DNA from: UBA6921 sp031363085
Lineage (GTDB): Bacteria; Pseudomonadota; Gammaproteobacteria; SG8-11
Assembly: GCA_031363085.1 (NCBI GenBank)
Contig: JANLTU010000026.1
Coordinates: 1 to 5,081 of the forward strand
Length of the DNA stretch: 5,081 nucleotides
Direction: 5' to 3'
Below, piece by piece: positions 4,902 through 5,081 of this stretch. The translations under genes were made by a program, and so were the position numbers. The notes below the pieces were generated by a model, which was not told the DNA's origin, did not search any database, and worked only from the letters and a program-made list of their open reading frames with translations. The first letter of the stretch is position 1. Every line of letters begins with the position of its first letter.

Positions 4902-5081
4902 GCTGTGCCCTGGGCAGGCTGCGCGCGAAATGCCCGCAGACGGTTGGCGTTGGTTACCACCGTGACCGATGACATGGCCATCGCGGCGCCGGCGATCATC
5001 GGGTTCAGCAACACGCCGAACAGCGGGTACAAGATGCCGGCCGCCACTGGAATTCCCAGCAGGTTGTAGACAAACGCGCCA
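4898..5081 (-). CDS. copA: Copper-translocating P-type ATPase CopA, C-terminal 60 residues (5' part outside window)
   Basis: CopA exports Cu(I) from the cytoplasm across the inner membrane, driven by ATP. The visible end contains the last two membrane segments of the P1B-type ATPase fold. The Tyr-Asn pair of the penultimate segment is at residues 5-6 (AFVYNLLGIPVAAGILYPLFG). The MxxSS motif of the last segment is at residues 34-38 (GAAMAMSSVTVVTNANRLR). Both contribute to the transmembrane Cu(I) site in this family. A short tail follows, ending at TGA (4900-4898). The C-terminus looks complete and undamaged, and the stop overlaps the start of the cupredoxin-like remnant by four bases. Substrate could include silver, as is usual for this family. 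Confidence 0.9.
   Translation of the reverse strand, partial: GAFVYNLLGIPVAAGILYPLFGVLLNPMIAGAAMAMSSVTVVTNANRLRAFRAQPAQGTA

Overview
The window looks like a proteobacterial chromosome, probably Beta- or Gammaproteobacteria. It has an lplT-type lysophospholipid transporter at the left edge and a CopA-type copper ATPase with a cupredoxin-like membrane anchor at the right edge. The two edges face each other: lplT is on the + strand, copA and the small downstream frame on the - strand. Host-type genes therefore converge on the middle, and a roughly 4 kb accessory segment lies in that gap.

Layout: 1-552, 3' part of lplT. 579-593, first copy of a TTGGAGTCTGACCCT repeat. 599-1360, a Fic protein gene missing its 5' third. 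1388-1451, two palindromes sharing a GTGTATAG/CTATACAC half-site. 1472-2557, a second, otherwise full-length Fic gene interrupted by an in-frame TGA at 2204-2206. 2632-2647, a second, diverged repeat copy. 2686-4095, an unrecognised 469-residue protein with a possible PD-(D/E)xK nuclease-like C-terminal domain. 4199-4528, a MntA-type nucleotidyltransferase antitoxin. 4518 onward, the first ~20 codons of its HepT (HEPN) toxin partner, cut off at an inverted repeat copy (4581-4595). 4596-4820, an open but unrecognised stretch. 4821-4901 (-), a 26-residue membrane-anchor remnant that looks like the start of a cupredoxin gene. 4898-5081 (-), the C-terminus of copA.

The middle reads as a decaying defence or toxin-antitoxin island. 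It holds two Fic (AMPylation) genes, a possible nuclease and an MNT/HEPN pair, and three of these are damaged. The outer two repeat copies are inverted relative to each other and each sits exactly where a gene breaks off: fic at its 5' end, hepT at its 3' end. This suggests the repeat marks recombination or insertion joints. The most useful leads are the repeat-bounded truncations, the single Trp-to-stop codon splitting a Fic enzyme from its winged-helix domain, the palindromic putative operator upstream of that gene, and the uncharacterised nuclease candidate. I saw no tRNA, rRNA, CRISPR array or intact transposase gene.
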